A DNA stretch of 64,000 nt from an uncultured Pelagibacteraceae bacterium (lineage in GTDB: Bacteria > Pseudomonadota > Alphaproteobacteria > Pelagibacterales > Pelagibacteraceae). The notes under the pieces were generated by a model, which did no database searches, had not been told where the DNA came from, and saw only the letters and a list, made by a program, of their open reading frames with translations. Numbering within the stretch: the stretch's first letter is position 1; every line of letters begins with the position of its first letter. Position numbers and translations under genes: made by a program. The stretch is from assembly GCA_902552185.1 (NCBI GenBank), contig CACDFZ010000004.1, forward strand, positions 1-64,000, in the 5' to 3' direction. Positions 8,514 to 17,515 of the stretch are shown here, piece by piece.

Positions 8514-9110
8514 TTAGTTGAATCTGTTTTCTAGCATGCAGGCAACAATATGAATTCTATTTTGCTCACCTCCATTAAAGAAATTATGATATCTTGTATT
8601 ATTTGTTATCCAAACTTTTCCATCAGCTGGCATATGCTTTGCGACGTCCTCTATAACCATTTTACAACCAGGATTAGTTATTATTGGTATATGTAATCTC
8701 GGTTCAGGATCTCTGTGCCAACTTAAAGTAGATCTAGGTTCTTTTAATAATATTCGAACTCTTCCTAACTTAAATTTTTTACTTAAAGTTTTATAAACTT
8801 CTTCAAAATAAGTGTTTTTAAATTCTTTTGTTATCTCAGAATATTTGGATTCATCTATAGGCTTATCTCTAACAACCTCTTTTCCAGACTCATCTGGTTT
8901 TGTATAATAAATTCCTCTAACATTGTGACCTTGTATCGAGCTTTCATCGCCCGGTATCTGATTCATTGGGATTGCTGCAAAATTTGTTATTCCAAGAGTT
9001 TGATACTTTGAATTTTTTAAAATTTTTTCAAGGTCGGATCTTAATTTATTAATATCAAATGTCAGATCTGGAACTTGATAAAAATCTTCGCATGTTACTG
9101 AATTAGACAT
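8514..9110 (-). CDS. Aspartyl/asparaginyl beta-hydroxylase-like 2OG-Fe(II) oxygenase
   Basis: The 198-residue protein has no signal peptide. Its second half carries a cupin-like oxygenase core: SWHRDPEPRLHIPI (first iron His and the HxD-like motif), TNPGCKMVIED, W-ITNNTRYHNFFNGG (second iron His) and R-HIV. This pattern is that of the aspartyl/asparaginyl beta-hydroxylase family, in which two His bind iron and an Arg binds 2-oxoglutarate. The N-terminal 100 residues are not recognised. The substrate is unknown. It is the first gene of the minus-strand run leading to rpiB-glyA-nrdR-rib, which need not imply a shared function. Confidence 0.65.
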   Translation of the reverse strand: MSNSVTCEDFYQVPDLTFDINKLRSDLEKILKNSKYQTLGITNFAAIPMNQIPGDESSIQGHNVRGIYYTKPDESGKEVVRDKPIDESKYSEITKEFKNTYFEEVYKTLSKKFKLGRVRILLKEPRSTLSWHRDPEPRLHIPIITNPGCKMVIEDVAKHMPADGKVWITNNTRYHNFFNGGEQNRIHIVACMLENRFN

Positions 9111-9119
9111 ATTTAACTA

Positions 9120-9147
9120 TTAAATTACTTTGCTTATAAGGTATAAT
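9120..9147 (+). promoter_or_regulatory. Possible sigma70 promoter for hemB
   Basis: A perfect TATAAT at 9142-9147 lies 43 nt before the hemB ATG. A weak -35 (TTAAAT, 9120-9125) precedes it with a 16-bp spacer. In DNA this AT-rich such matches arise by chance, so only the -10 hexamer carries some weight. Confidence 0.3.
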
Positions 9148-9189
9148 ATTATATTTGTCGCATAGAAAATATTATAAAAAAATTAAAAA

Positions 9190-10185
9190 ATGAAGATTTT
9201 AGGCAAATTTCCATCAACAAGATTGAGAAGAGTTCGCAATTCAGATTGGGTAAGAAGATTAGTATCAGAAAACAACTTGTCTGCTAATGATTTAATTTTA
9301 CCAATATTTTTAACTGAAGGTAAAAATAAAAAAGAAAAAATTAAGACAATGCCAGGTGTCTTCAGATATTCTTTGGATAAGTTATCAAGCATTTTAGATG
9401 AAGCAGAAAAATTTAAAATACCTATGATAGCTCTTTTTCCAAATACTTCTAATCATCAAAGAGACAGTAAAGGTTCTGAAGCGCTAAATGAAGATAATCT
9501 TATTTGTAGAGCTATAAAATTAATAAAAAAAAAATATAATAAATTTGGAGTTATGACTGATGTTGCTTTGGATCCATATACATCTCATGGTCATGATGGA
9601 ATAATATTAAACGGTAAAATCGATAACGATGAAACTTTGAAAATTTTAGAGAAACAAGCTTTATTGCAAGCATCAGTGGGTTCTGATGTTATTGCTCCTT
9701 CGGATATGATGGATGGAAGAATAGGAATAATTAGAAAGTCTCTAGATAAGAAAAAATTAAAAGATACTCAAATACTATCATATGCCGTTAAATACGCTTC
9801 AAATTTTTATGGGCCATTCAGAGACGCAATAGGATCGAAACAAAAATTAAAAGGAGATAAAAAAACTTACCAAATGGACATGAGAAATTATACTGAGTCT
9901 TTAAGAGAAGTTGGTTTAGATATTAGAGAGGGAGCTGACTTTGTGATGGTAAAACCTGGAATGCCTTATCTCGACATTATTAGTCAAATAAAACAAAATT
10001 TCAAAATACCAGTATTTTCATATCAAGTTTCAGGGGAGTATTCTATGATTGTTAATTCTATTAAAAATAAAAGTCTAAATGAAAATGTTATCTATGAAAG
10101 TTTAATTTCACTTAAAAGAGCAGGCTCAAATGCTATAGTAACTTATTTTGCATTAGATATTGTAAAAAAAATTAACAAATATTAG
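9190..10185 (+). CDS. hemB: Delta-aminolevulinic acid dehydratase (porphobilinogen synthase)
   Basis: HemB condenses two 5-aminolevulinate molecules to porphobilinogen in heme synthesis. The 331-residue protein is full length. The active-site lysines sit in KTYQMDMRN and MVKPGMPYLD. The metal loop DVALDPYTSHGHDG has Asp in place of the zinc cysteines, so it is the Mg-type enzyme typical of alphaproteobacteria and plastids. It stands alone on the plus strand. Its stop overlaps the recO stop region by 4 nt on the opposite strand. Confidence 0.97.
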   Translation: MKILGKFPSTRLRRVRNSDWVRRLVSENNLSANDLILPIFLTEGKNKKEKIKTMPGVFRYSLDKLSSILDEAEKFKIPMIALFPNTSNHQRDSKGSEALNEDNLICRAIKLIKKKYNKFGVMTDVALDPYTSHGHDGIILNGKIDNDETLKILEKQALLQASVGSDVIAPSDMMDGRIGIIRKSLDKKKLKDTQILSYAVKYASNFYGPFRDAIGSKQKLKGDKKTYQMDMRNYTESLREVGLDIREGADFVMVKPGMPYLDIISQIKQNFKIPVFSYQVSGEYSMIVNSIKNKSLNENVIYESLISLKRAGSNAIVTYFALDIVKKINKY

Positions 10186-10850
10186 GAAAAACAATTTTCA
10201 AAAAATATCCTAGATTTAGGCAAAAATAAATTATTAGGTAAAAAAAATTTATTTAACATTAAATTTCGAGTGAAAGATAAAGCATGGTTTACTATTTCAT
10301 TTGAAAAATTTTCTGGAATTCTGCCATTAATTATAAACTTTGGAACTTTATATGAAATATTATCTATATTTATAGACAAGATTTCTTTAGAAGAACTTGT
10401 TTTATCAGTCATAAATCCAAAGCCCAATTCTTTGATAAGATTTACCTCCCAAAAAGAGTAAATTAAAGGCCAACTTTTATCATCTAAATTTCTTATGAGA
10501 TTCTCTAGAGATAAATAAATATTATTGTGAGGTTCCTCATCTGGTAATAATGAATTAAGTAAATCAGCAATAGATAAAATTAAATAAGATCTTTTTTTAT
10601 CATTAAAATATCTTGGACTAATAGCTTCTATAATTTCAGTTTTTAAATAACCTAATTTATTACGATTTTTTGAACTATGTATAAAAAATATTTTATTTCC
10701 TACTTGTAAATAATTTTTAATTTTTCTGGAGGTGCCTCCATAAACTATTCCTGATATTTTACCGTGTGTTTTAGTAAAAGCACTAATTATAATAGCATTT
10801 TCACGAAATTTTTTTTTACTTAATAAATAGCCTTCATCTTCCCAATTCAT
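10182..10850 (-). CDS. recO: DNA repair protein RecO
   Basis: RecO loads RecA onto SSB-coated single strands with RecR in the RecF pathway. The 222-residue protein has the N-terminal OB-fold (DEGYLLSKKKFRENAIIISAF, then HGKISGIVYGG) and a helical C-terminus. The four-Cys zinc finger of many RecO proteins is absent, as in many alphaproteobacteria. It overlaps rnc by 4 nt (ATGA). The usual era gene between rnc and recO is missing here. Confidence 0.9.
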   Translation of the reverse strand: MNWEDEGYLLSKKKFRENAIIISAFTKTHGKISGIVYGGTSRKIKNYLQVGNKIFFIHSSKNRNKLGYLKTEIIEAISPRYFNDKKRSYLILSIADLLNSLLPDEEPHNNIYLSLENLIRNLDDKSWPLIYSFWEVNLIKELGFGFMTDKTSSSKEILSINIDNISYKVPKFIINGRIPENFSNEIVNHALSFTRNLMLNKFFLPNNLFLPKSRIFFENCFS

Positions 10851-11512
10851 ATTTTTAAGTCTTCAATTAATTTTTTTGCTGCATTTTGTTGCGCTTCTTT
10901 TTTAGATGACCCAGTAGCAGTAATCAATTTTGAATTAGGTGTTTTAGCTGTGACTTTAAAAATTGGTTTGTGATGAGGTCCTGATGTTTTTAATAAAGTA
11001 TAAGTTGGGAGTTTTTTAAAATTTTTAAGACTATATTCTTGTAATTTTGTTTTTGAATCTATAATTGTTAAATCCGACTGCTTGAGAGAAGAATCCCAAT
11101 AATTCAAAATAAATTTTTCTGCATTTTTTAAATTACCATCTACAAAAATTGCTCCGATAAGCGCTTCAAGACAATCCCCAGAAATTTTTTCGTTTTTTTG
11201 CTCATTTTTTTTATAATTCGAACCTAATAACATATATTTTTTTAAATTAAGTGTATCAGCAATCTCAGCACATTTTTTTTTATTAACAAGATTTGCATAT
11301 TTTTTGTCAATTACCCCCTCTTTCTCATTAGGGTATTTAATTAATAAATTTTTTGAAATCACTAGTCCTAAAACTCTATCTCCTAAAAATTCAAGTTTTT
11401 CGTTGTTTACGTTTTCGTCATAACTTTTATGAGTCAAACATCGTTTCAATAAATTTTTGGAATTAAACTTGTATTTTATAGTTTCTTCTAAATCTTTAAA
11501 TTTCAACATCAT
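10847..11512 (-). CDS. rnc: Ribonuclease III
   Basis: RNase III cuts double-stranded RNA and processes rRNA precursors. The 221 residues contain the catalytic signature NEKLEFLGDRVLGLV (about 37-51), the second acidic site GDCLEALIGAIFVDG, and a C-terminal dsRNA-binding domain ending in TGSSKKEAQQNAAKKLIEDL. Length is typical. The ATG overlaps the lepB stop (ATGA), and the end overlaps recO in the same way, so the three are translationally coupled. Confidence 0.96.
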   Translation of the reverse strand: MMLKFKDLEETIKYKFNSKNLLKRCLTHKSYDENVNNEKLEFLGDRVLGLVISKNLLIKYPNEKEGVIDKKYANLVNKKKCAEIADTLNLKKYMLLGSNYKKNEQKNEKISGDCLEALIGAIFVDGNLKNAEKFILNYWDSSLKQSDLTIIDSKTKLQEYSLKNFKKLPTYTLLKTSGPHHKPIFKVTAKTPNSKLITATGSSKKEAQQNAAKKLIEDLKI

Positions 11513-12246
11513 AATTTTTTAAATGTTCTTTTAAATCTAAATGAGTCTCTCCAATTCCAAAATTTTAAAACACTGTTTTTTAATGTATCATTAGAAAAAA
11601 AAATTAATTCTGCTTTTCCGACTAAATTTAACTTATTTACATAGCCTACTTCGGATAAAAATCTGCTATCTTTTGAACAATCTCTATTATCCCCAAGTAA
11701 AAAATAATTATTATCTGGTACTGTATACACATCTGTATTCTGAAGTGTTCCGGCACTGTTATAGACGGCTTTATATTTTACTCCATTTGGTAATATTTCC
11801 TCATAAATTTTTACGGGAAAATTAATTTTGCCACATCTAATACTCATATTATCTTCTATTTTATTTTTTGTTATTTTTTTTTTATTTAAATAAATATCTC
11901 CATTTATAAATTGTAGTGTGTCACCCGGCATGCCTATCAATCTTTTAATGTAATCTGTTCTATTATCTGAGGGTGTTTTAAATACAACAAGATCTCCCCT
12001 TTGTGGTTCTTTAAAAAATATCCTTTTTCTATATATGGGTGGACTAAATGGAAAAGAGTGTTTGCTATAACCATAAGCGAATTTAGAAACAAACAATCTA
12101 TCGCCAACAAGCAAAGTTGGTTCCATTGATGAAGATGGAATATAAAAAGGCTGATATAATAAAGATCTTAAAAGTACGGCAATAATAAGAGCATAAATTA
12201 GAGTTTTGATATTATCTAGTACAACATTTTTTATATTTTTTTTCAT
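11509..12246 (-). CDS. lepB: Signal peptidase I
   Basis: LepB removes signal peptides at the periplasmic face of the inner membrane. A single N-terminal membrane helix (about residues 14-30) precedes the catalytic Ser in YIPSSSMEPTL (Ser40), the Lys in YIKRLIGMPGD (Lys101) and the conserved GDNRDCSKDSR box. The 245-residue length fits the alphaproteobacterial form. It overlaps acpS and rnc by 4 nt each, the common lepB-rnc order. Confidence 0.96.
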   Translation of the reverse strand: MKKNIKNVVLDNIKTLIYALIIAVLLRSLLYQPFYIPSSSMEPTLLVGDRLFVSKFAYGYSKHSFPFSPPIYRKRIFFKEPQRGDLVVFKTPSDNRTDYIKRLIGMPGDTLQFINGDIYLNKKKITKNKIEDNMSIRCGKINFPVKIYEEILPNGVKYKAVYNSAGTLQNTDVYTVPDNNYFLLGDNRDCSKDSRFLSEVGYVNKLNLVGKAELIFFSNDTLKNSVLKFWNWRDSFRFKRTFKKL

Positions 12247-12626
12247 ATTGAAATTGTAACAAAAGCAACTGCATAATCTTTTTCGTCAGCAATTGACAAA
12301 GAGATTTTGTATATTTTTTTTCGAAGTTTTCTCTCGACAATTTTTTTTGTTTTATTAATTAACTTTATATATGGTTTACCAGATTTTTCATTTAAAACGA
12401 CGATTTCATTGAAATTAATACCTTTTGATATACCTGTGCCTAAAGCTTTTGAGAATGCCTCTTTAGCAGCAAATCTTTTTGCAAAACAATTCGAATTTTT
12501 TTTTGTTCTTTTGCACTTGGAGATTTCTTCATTATTGAATACTCTTGATAAAAATAGTTTTTTTTTGAGAGATTTTTTTAATCTATTTACTCGTATTATG
12601 TCAGTACCTACACCAAATAGTCTCAT
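12243..12626 (-). CDS. acpS: Holo-[acyl-carrier-protein] synthase
   Basis: AcpS moves the phosphopantetheine arm from CoA to apo-ACP, activating fatty acid synthesis. The 127-residue protein has both signatures: GVGTDIIRVNRL with the Mg-binding Asp near the N-terminus, and FAAKEAFSKALGTGI in the middle. It is typical in size. It is embedded with 4-nt overlaps between pdxJ and lepB, a standard alphaproteobacterial arrangement. Confidence 0.95.
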   Translation of the reverse strand: MRLFGVGTDIIRVNRLKKSLKKKLFLSRVFNNEEISKCKRTKKNSNCFAKRFAAKEAFSKALGTGISKGINFNEIVVLNEKSGKPYIKLINKTKKIVERKLRKKIYKISLSIADEKDYAVAFVTISI

Positions 12627-13348
12627 TTATGCAAAATCCTTTTAAATTTTTTAATAGTTTTGCCCAAACCTTCAAAGATTGATTCTCCAATTAGAAAATG
12701 TCCAATATTAAATTCTTTAATGCCCTTTACTTTTTTTAATATTTTAGCAGATTTAAATGTAAGACCGTGGCCTGCGTGTACTTCTAAACCTAATTTGTTA
12801 CCCAGATCAACAGCTTTTTTAATCTTGTTAAGTTCGTACTTGAAATTTTTATTGTCATTAACAAGATTACAAAATCTTCCAGTATGTATTTCTACACAAT
12901 CAGCATTTAATTCTTGAGATTTTTTAATATCTTGAGTGCTAGGTTCAATAAACAAACTAACTCTAAATCTATTTTTTTTTAATTTTTTAATCAATTTATT
13001 TAAAAACTTCTTCCTATGACTTAAGTTTAGACCTCCTTCAGTGGTTAATTCTTGTCTTTTTTCTGGAACGATACAAATAAAATCTGGGTTACTTTTCAAA
13101 GCTATATACAACATTTCCTTAGTAGCAGCTATTTCAAGATTAAGTGGGATTTTTAATTTTGATTTTATTTCTTTGAGATCCAGTTCTCTTATATGGCGTC
13201 TATCTTCTCTTAAATGTATTGTAACAGATTCAGCTCCACTCTTCTGAGCCAATAAGGCTGCTCTAAGAGGGCTAGGATAAGCCTCACCTCTTGCGTTTCT
13301 AACGGTTGCAACGTGGTCTATATTTACTCCAAGTCTGATTTTACTCAT
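12623..13348 (-). CDS. pdxJ: Pyridoxine 5'-phosphate synthase
   Basis: PdxJ closes the ring of vitamin B6 from deoxyxylulose 5-phosphate and aminoacetone phosphate. The 241-residue TIM barrel shows LGVNIDHVATVRNARG, SVTIHLREDRRHI, the CIVPEKRQELTTEGG loop, and VEIHTGR and EVHAGHGLT. All expected catalytic His and Glu motifs are present. It abuts pyrE at 13348 and overlaps acpS by 4 nt. Confidence 0.97.
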   Translation of the reverse strand: MSKIRLGVNIDHVATVRNARGEAYPSPLRAALLAQKSGAESVTIHLREDRRHIRELDLKEIKSKLKIPLNLEIAATKEMLYIALKSNPDFICIVPEKRQELTTEGGLNLSHRKKFLNKLIKKLKKNRFRVSLFIEPSTQDIKKSQELNADCVEIHTGRFCNLVNDNKNFKYELNKIKKAVDLGNKLGLEVHAGHGLTFKSAKILKKVKGIKEFNIGHFLIGESIFEGLGKTIKKFKRILHK

Positions 13349-13929
13349 TAAAGATTTCTGCTTCCAGGTTTAACTGCTTTAATAGCAGATAGGCTACTTG
13401 GTAAATTTTCCTCAGTGTATGTTGGAATATTTAACTCAACCTGTGAAACAATTTTTCCTTTTATAGAGGATTTTCCATTAGACCTGTTAATCAAGCATGC
13501 GTATCCAGCAATATTTGCTTTGTTATCTAATACTAGTTTTGAACATTCTAAACTTGATTTTCCAGTGGTAATGACATCTTCTACAATTAAAATTTTTTGA
13601 TCTTTTTTTATTAAAAAATCTCTTCTAAGTTTAAATTCTCCATTTACTCTTTCGGAAAAAATAGTTTCTTTATTTAATAATCTACCAATCTCATAGCCAA
13701 GCAAAATGCCTCCCATAGCAGGAGATAATATAATATCGAAATCTTTAAATTCGTTGTTAATTTTTTCTGAAAGAGACTCACAAATCTTTTTTGCTTTGTC
13801 TGGTTTGCTCATTAATTGAGCACATTGAATGTATTGTGGACTGTGTAATCCTGAAGATAATATGAAATGTCCCTCTATAAGGGCATTAGCTTCTTTTAAA
13901 ATTTTTAAAGATTCTTTGTAAGAAAGCAT
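13348..13929 (-). CDS. pyrE: Orotate phosphoribosyltransferase
   Basis: PyrE joins orotate to PRPP to give orotidine 5-phosphate. The 193 residues contain the PRPP loop ILIVEDVITTGKSS and the N-terminal GHFILSSGLHSPQYIQC substrate segment. The start at 13929 lies 44 nt inside the end of rsh; the next methionine would remove conserved sequence, so the overlap is accepted. The other pyrimidine genes pyrB and pyrC-like lie elsewhere in the window on the plus strand. Confidence 0.93.
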   Translation of the reverse strand: MLSYKESLKILKEANALIEGHFILSSGLHSPQYIQCAQLMSKPDKAKKICESLSEKINNEFKDFDIILSPAMGGILLGYEIGRLLNKETIFSERVNGEFKLRRDFLIKKDQKILIVEDVITTGKSSLECSKLVLDNKANIAGYACLINRSNGKSSIKGKIVSQVELNIPTYTEENLPSSLSAIKAVKPGSRNL

Positions 13930-15631
13930 TTTTTTTATTTTTATGTCTAACTATTTTAAATTTATAATGTTTTTGCTTAATTTGACTTATCAAGTTTGTA
14001 AAATTTTTCAAATCTTTAATCTGAATATCGAAAGAAAATTGTAAATAATCTTCTTTTCTTTTTAAAAGTTCAATATTCACAATATTGCTTTTGTTAAGGC
14101 CAATTAAGGTACTTATTTCACCTAAAACACCGGGATTATGGGGCAAGTCAATTATTAAAGATGTATTATAAACCTTTTCTTCGACTTGCTGCTTATTGCT
14201 CCTACCTTGCCAGTACCTTCTTATTGAAGCACGTGCCTTTCCAGTTTTTGAAGATGACAACCAATGCAGAGAAGGTGAAACATTCGAAGATGTAAGAATT
14301 TTAACCATATCACCATTTTTAAGGATCGTCTGGACTGGCATTTCTTTACCATTAATCTCACACCCTATAGCTGTATCTCCAACTTTAGTGTGAACAGCAT
14401 AAGCAAAATCTATTGGAGTGCCATTTTTAGGTAATTTAATTACTGCTCCTTTGGGTGTAAAACAAAAAACGTTATCTTGAAACATTTGTAATTTTGTAAA
14501 TTCATAATAATGCTCAGGACTATTTCCTGTTTCAATAATTTCAACTAAATCTCTTAGCCAATCATATTCTTTCCAAGAGAGTTCAGAAAATTTTTCTGAA
14601 GATTTATATTTCCAATGAGATGCGATACCTCTTTCAGCGAATTCGTGCATTTCATAAGTTCTTATTTGTACTTCAATTCTTTGTTTATACGGACCTATTA
14701 AAGCTGTGTGAATAGATTTATATTTATTGATTTTAGGTGTAGAAATATAATCTTTAAATTTCCCTGGAATTGCAGAATATTTGGAATGAAGAATACCAAG
14801 AGTTTTATAACAATCTTCCACAGAATTTAATAAAATTCTAAATCCAACAATGTCAGTTAACTGTTCTAAAGAGATTTTTTTGTTTTGCATTTTACGCCAT
14901 ATTGAAAAAGGAGTTTTTTCTCTTCCTGCTATTCTTGCAGTAACTCCATTATCTTTAAGGAGATTTATTAAGTCTGCTGAAATTAATTTAAAATTATCAT
15001 CTCTATTGTTTTTAATAAATTTAAGTCTTTCTTGTATCAAATCCCTTGCTTTCTTGTTTAAAATTTCAAAAGATAAATCTTCCAACTCATCTCGTATCCT
15101 ATTCATTCCCATTCTATCTGCTAAAGGTGCGTAAATTTCCATAGTCTCCTTAGCTTTTCGGACCATTTTTTCTTTACCTTTCACAAATTTGATAGTTCTC
15201 ATATTGTGTAGTCTGTCAGCTAATTTTACTAATAAAACACGGATATCTTTAGAAGTTGCTAAGATTAACTTTCTAAAATTTTCAGCTTTGGAGTCACTTG
15301 AAGCTTTATCTTCAAGAGCAGAAATTTTAGTAACCCCATCAACAAGATTTGCAACCTCTTCGCCAAATTCTTTTTTAACTGTTTCATAAGTCACCTTGGT
15401 ATCTTCGATTGTGTCATGTAGCAATCCAGTAGTAATAGTTGCGCTATCAAGTTTCAAATCTGTGAGAATTTTTGCTACAGCCACTGGATGAATAATGTAT
15501 GGAACGCCTTCATCTCTTTTTTGGTTTTTATGAGCGTCAATTGCGAATTTAAATGCCTTATTTAGTGAATCATGGTCTAAAAATTTATTATAAGACTTAA
15601 TTTCTTTTATTAATTCATTGTTATTAATCAT
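13886..15631 (-). CDS. spoT: Bifunctional (p)ppGpp synthetase/hydrolase, shortened Rsh
   Basis: Rsh makes and degrades the alarmone (p)ppGpp. Domains in order: HD hydrolase with LLHDTIEDT (His72-Asp73); synthetase with GREKTPFSIWRKM and IPGKFKDYIS, a basic RxKD-like motif of bifunctional enzymes; TGS at about 395-455; ACT at about 505-575. The protein is 581 residues against 700-750 for relatives. The loss lies between TGS and ACT: after KARASIRRYW only some 20 residues precede the ACT strand, so the helical and zinc-finger/RIS part is missing. It overlaps folK by one base and pyrE by 44 nt. rpoZ, the usual upstream neighbour, is not there. Confidence 0.93.
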   Translation of the reverse strand: MINNNELIKEIKSYNKFLDHDSLNKAFKFAIDAHKNQKRDEGVPYIIHPVAVAKILTDLKLDSATITTGLLHDTIEDTKVTYETVKKEFGEEVANLVDGVTKISALEDKASSDSKAENFRKLILATSKDIRVLLVKLADRLHNMRTIKFVKGKEKMVRKAKETMEIYAPLADRMGMNRIRDELEDLSFEILNKKARDLIQERLKFIKNNRDDNFKLISADLINLLKDNGVTARIAGREKTPFSIWRKMQNKKISLEQLTDIVGFRILLNSVEDCYKTLGILHSKYSAIPGKFKDYISTPKINKYKSIHTALIGPYKQRIEVQIRTYEMHEFAERGIASHWKYKSSEKFSELSWKEYDWLRDLVEIIETGNSPEHYYEFTKLQMFQDNVFCFTPKGAVIKLPKNGTPIDFAYAVHTKVGDTAIGCEINGKEMPVQTILKNGDMVKILTSSNVSPSLHWLSSSKTGKARASIRRYWQGRSNKQQVEEKVYNTSLIIDLPHNPGVLGEISTLIGLNKSNIVNIELLKRKEDYLQFSFDIQIKDLKNFTNLISQIKQKHYKFKIVRHKNKKNAFLQRIFKNFKRS

Positions 15632-16143
15632 TAATTCAATATATCACTTTTAATAAGTCTTGTAATCTCATTATGGGAATTTTTATCTAATTCTTGAAAA
15701 AAACTATCTATATTTTTATTAAATATTGGATGAAACCAATTAGGTTCAATCTCTTTTAAAGGGTAAATTACAAAATTTCTCAAATGTAGCCTTGGGTGCG
15801 GTGTTTCTAGTTCATCGTTTTTTATAATTTTACCGTTAAAATCGATTATATCTATATCACATGTTCTTGGCTCATTTTTTTTTATCCGGGTTCTTCCGAG
15901 TTTTTTTTCAATTTTTTTTATTTCATTGAGTAACTCAATTGCTTTAAGGTTGCTTTTAAATTTGACACATAGATTTATAAATTTTGGATCTGAATTATTT
16001 GGGTATGATGGAGTTTCATAAAAACTCGATATTTTTATTAATTTAATATTTAATTTCTTTAAGTAGTTTATTGCTTTTAGTATATTACTTTCTCTACCCC
16101 CTTTATCTAACGGAAGATTTGACCCTATATTTAGATAAATCAT
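15631..16143 (-). CDS. folK: 2-amino-4-hydroxy-6-hydroxymethyldihydropteridine pyrophosphokinase
   Basis: HPPK pyrophosphorylates the pterin before it is joined to p-aminobenzoate in folate synthesis. The 170-residue protein shows IYLNIGSNL at the start, SSFYETPS, and the Mg/ATP signature [12 protein letters not shown] followed by [12 protein letters not shown]. It is normal in length. The ATG overlaps the smpB stop by 4 nt and its stop overlaps the rsh start by one base. Confidence 0.93.
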   Translation of the reverse strand: MIYLNIGSNLPLDKGGRESNILKAINYLKKLNIKLIKISSFYETPSYPNNSDPKFINLCVKFKSNLKAIELLNEIKKIEKKLGRTRIKKNEPRTCDIDIIDFNGKIIKNDELETPHPRLHLRNFVIYPLKEIEPNWFHPIFNKNIDSFFQELDKNSHNEITRLIKSDILN

Positions 16144-16610
16144 TTGTTTTTTCTACTAAAAATTTTAGCTTTTTCTCTCTGCCAATCTCTTTTTTTCTTA
16201 ACTAATCTTTTATCATATAATTTTTTTCCTTTACCTACAGCTACTTGTATTTTTGCTTTTCCTTTATAAAAATACATTTTTGTTGGTACAATAGTCATTC
16301 CTTCCTGATTAATTCTGCCAATTAAAGCATTTATTTGTTTTTTTGAGAGAAGTAGTTTTCTCTCTCTTTTTGGATCATGATTATTGTATGAGGATTGCTT
16401 ATACAATGGAATATGTGAATTAATTAAAAATATTTCGCCAGCTATGTCTACTGCATAAGAGTCAGCTATACTTCCTTTGCCAATTCGCAATGATTTAACC
16501 TCAGATCCTTTTAACACGATCCCAGCCTCATATAGTTCTTTAAAATAGTAATTAAAACTTGCTTTGCGGTTTAAGCAAATGATTTTTTGAGAAACATTTT
16601 TTGATTTCAT
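16140..16610 (-). CDS. smpB: SsrA-binding protein SmpB
   Basis: SmpB brings tmRNA to stalled ribosomes. The 156-residue protein shows [10 protein letters not shown], the [13 protein letters not shown] core, [23 protein letters not shown] and the basic C-terminal tail [20 protein letters not shown] that enters the decoding centre. Length is standard. It starts one base from the dapA stop and overlaps folK. Confidence 0.96.
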   Translation of the reverse strand: MKSKNVSQKIICLNRKASFNYYFKELYEAGIVLKGSEVKSLRIGKGSIADSYAVDIAGEIFLINSHIPLYKQSSYNNHDPKRERKLLLSKKQINALIGRINQEGMTIVPTKMYFYKGKAKIQVAVGKGKKLYDKRLVKKKRDWQREKAKIFSRKNK

Positions 16611-17482
16611 TAGAGTAGTTTTGCAAATTTAAGTGCTTTTTCTACTTCTTTTTTTGTTTTTTCAGTTACTTGTACTAATGGCAGTCTTACTTCTGCCGGA
16701 GAAAGTTTTAAAAGAGATGCAGCGTATTTTACTGGTGAAGGATTGCTTTCAATGAAGAGTGCTTTGTGTAATGGTGATAAAAGATTATTAATAGATTGTG
16801 CAGTTTCATTGTCTTTCGACAAAGAAGCTTTGTGAAAATCGGCGCAAAGCTTTGTTGCAACGTTTGCGGTAACACTAATACAACCAACGCCTCCCCTTTT
16901 ATTGAATTCGAGTGCATTATCATCCTCCCCAGTCAATTGGATAAACTCTTTTCCCATTTTGTTAAGCTGCATAGATACCCTGTTTAAATCACCTGTAGCA
17001 TCTTTTACACCTTTTATATTTTTTAACTCATATAATCTTGCCATTGTATCTACAGTCATATCAATAACAGATCTAGAAGGTATATTGTAAATGATGATTG
17101 GAATACCTACGCTGTCATTAATTGATTTATAATGTTGGTATAATCCCTCCTGAGTTGGTTTATTATAATATGGCGTTACAATTAGTAGACCGTCTGCACC
17201 TGCATTTTCTGCGTGTTTCGAAAGTTCTATCGCTTCTGAAGTAGAATTAGAGCCAGTACCAGCTATAACTGGAATTTTACCTTTACATTCTTTAATTGCT
17301 ATCTCAATTACTTTTTTATGTTCAATATGAGATAAAGTCGGAGACTCGCCAGTTGTGCCGGCTGGTACAACGCCATTAGTGCCATTTTTAAGATGGTGGT
17401 GTAATATTTCACTATAATTAGCCTCATCTAATTTATTATTTTTAAACGGTGTTATTAACGCTACGATTGAACCTTTGAACAT
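16610..17482 (-). CDS. dapA: 4-hydroxy-tetrahydrodipicolinate synthase
   Basis: DapA condenses pyruvate with aspartate semialdehyde, the first committed step to lysine and meso-diaminopimelate. The 290-residue barrel has [11 protein letters not shown], the Tyr motif [10 protein letters not shown] and the Schiff-base Lys in [11 protein letters not shown]. Length is normal. It is the first gene of the ten-gene minus-strand run down to recO. Its start is only 33 nt from the divergent lytic transglycosylase gene, also a cell-wall function. Confidence 0.97.
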   Translation of the reverse strand: MFKGSIVALITPFKNNKLDEANYSEILHHHLKNGTNGVVPAGTTGESPTLSHIEHKKVIEIAIKECKGKIPVIAGTGSNSTSEAIELSKHAENAGADGLLIVTPYYNKPTQEGLYQHYKSINDSVGIPIIIYNIPSRSVIDMTVDTMARLYELKNIKGVKDATGDLNRVSMQLNKMGKEFIQLTGEDDNALEFNKRGGVGCISVTANVATKLCADFHKASLSKDNETAQSINNLLSPLHKALFIESNPSPVKYAASLLKLSPAEVRLPLVQVTEKTKKEVEKALKFAKLL

Positions 17483-17515
17483 AAATCAATATAAGATTAA
17501 TTATTATCTATTTTT

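Noticed and set aside
8000-9190. Glycine or SAM riboswitch near glyA
   Set aside because: No conserved aptamer core was seen, and genes abut without leader space.
14850-15134. Open frame antisense to rsh, and many others like it (35246-35554, 41613-41969, 60447-60809)
   Set aside because: They lie wholly within well-identified genes on the other strand, show no known family features, and have the composition expected of shadows.
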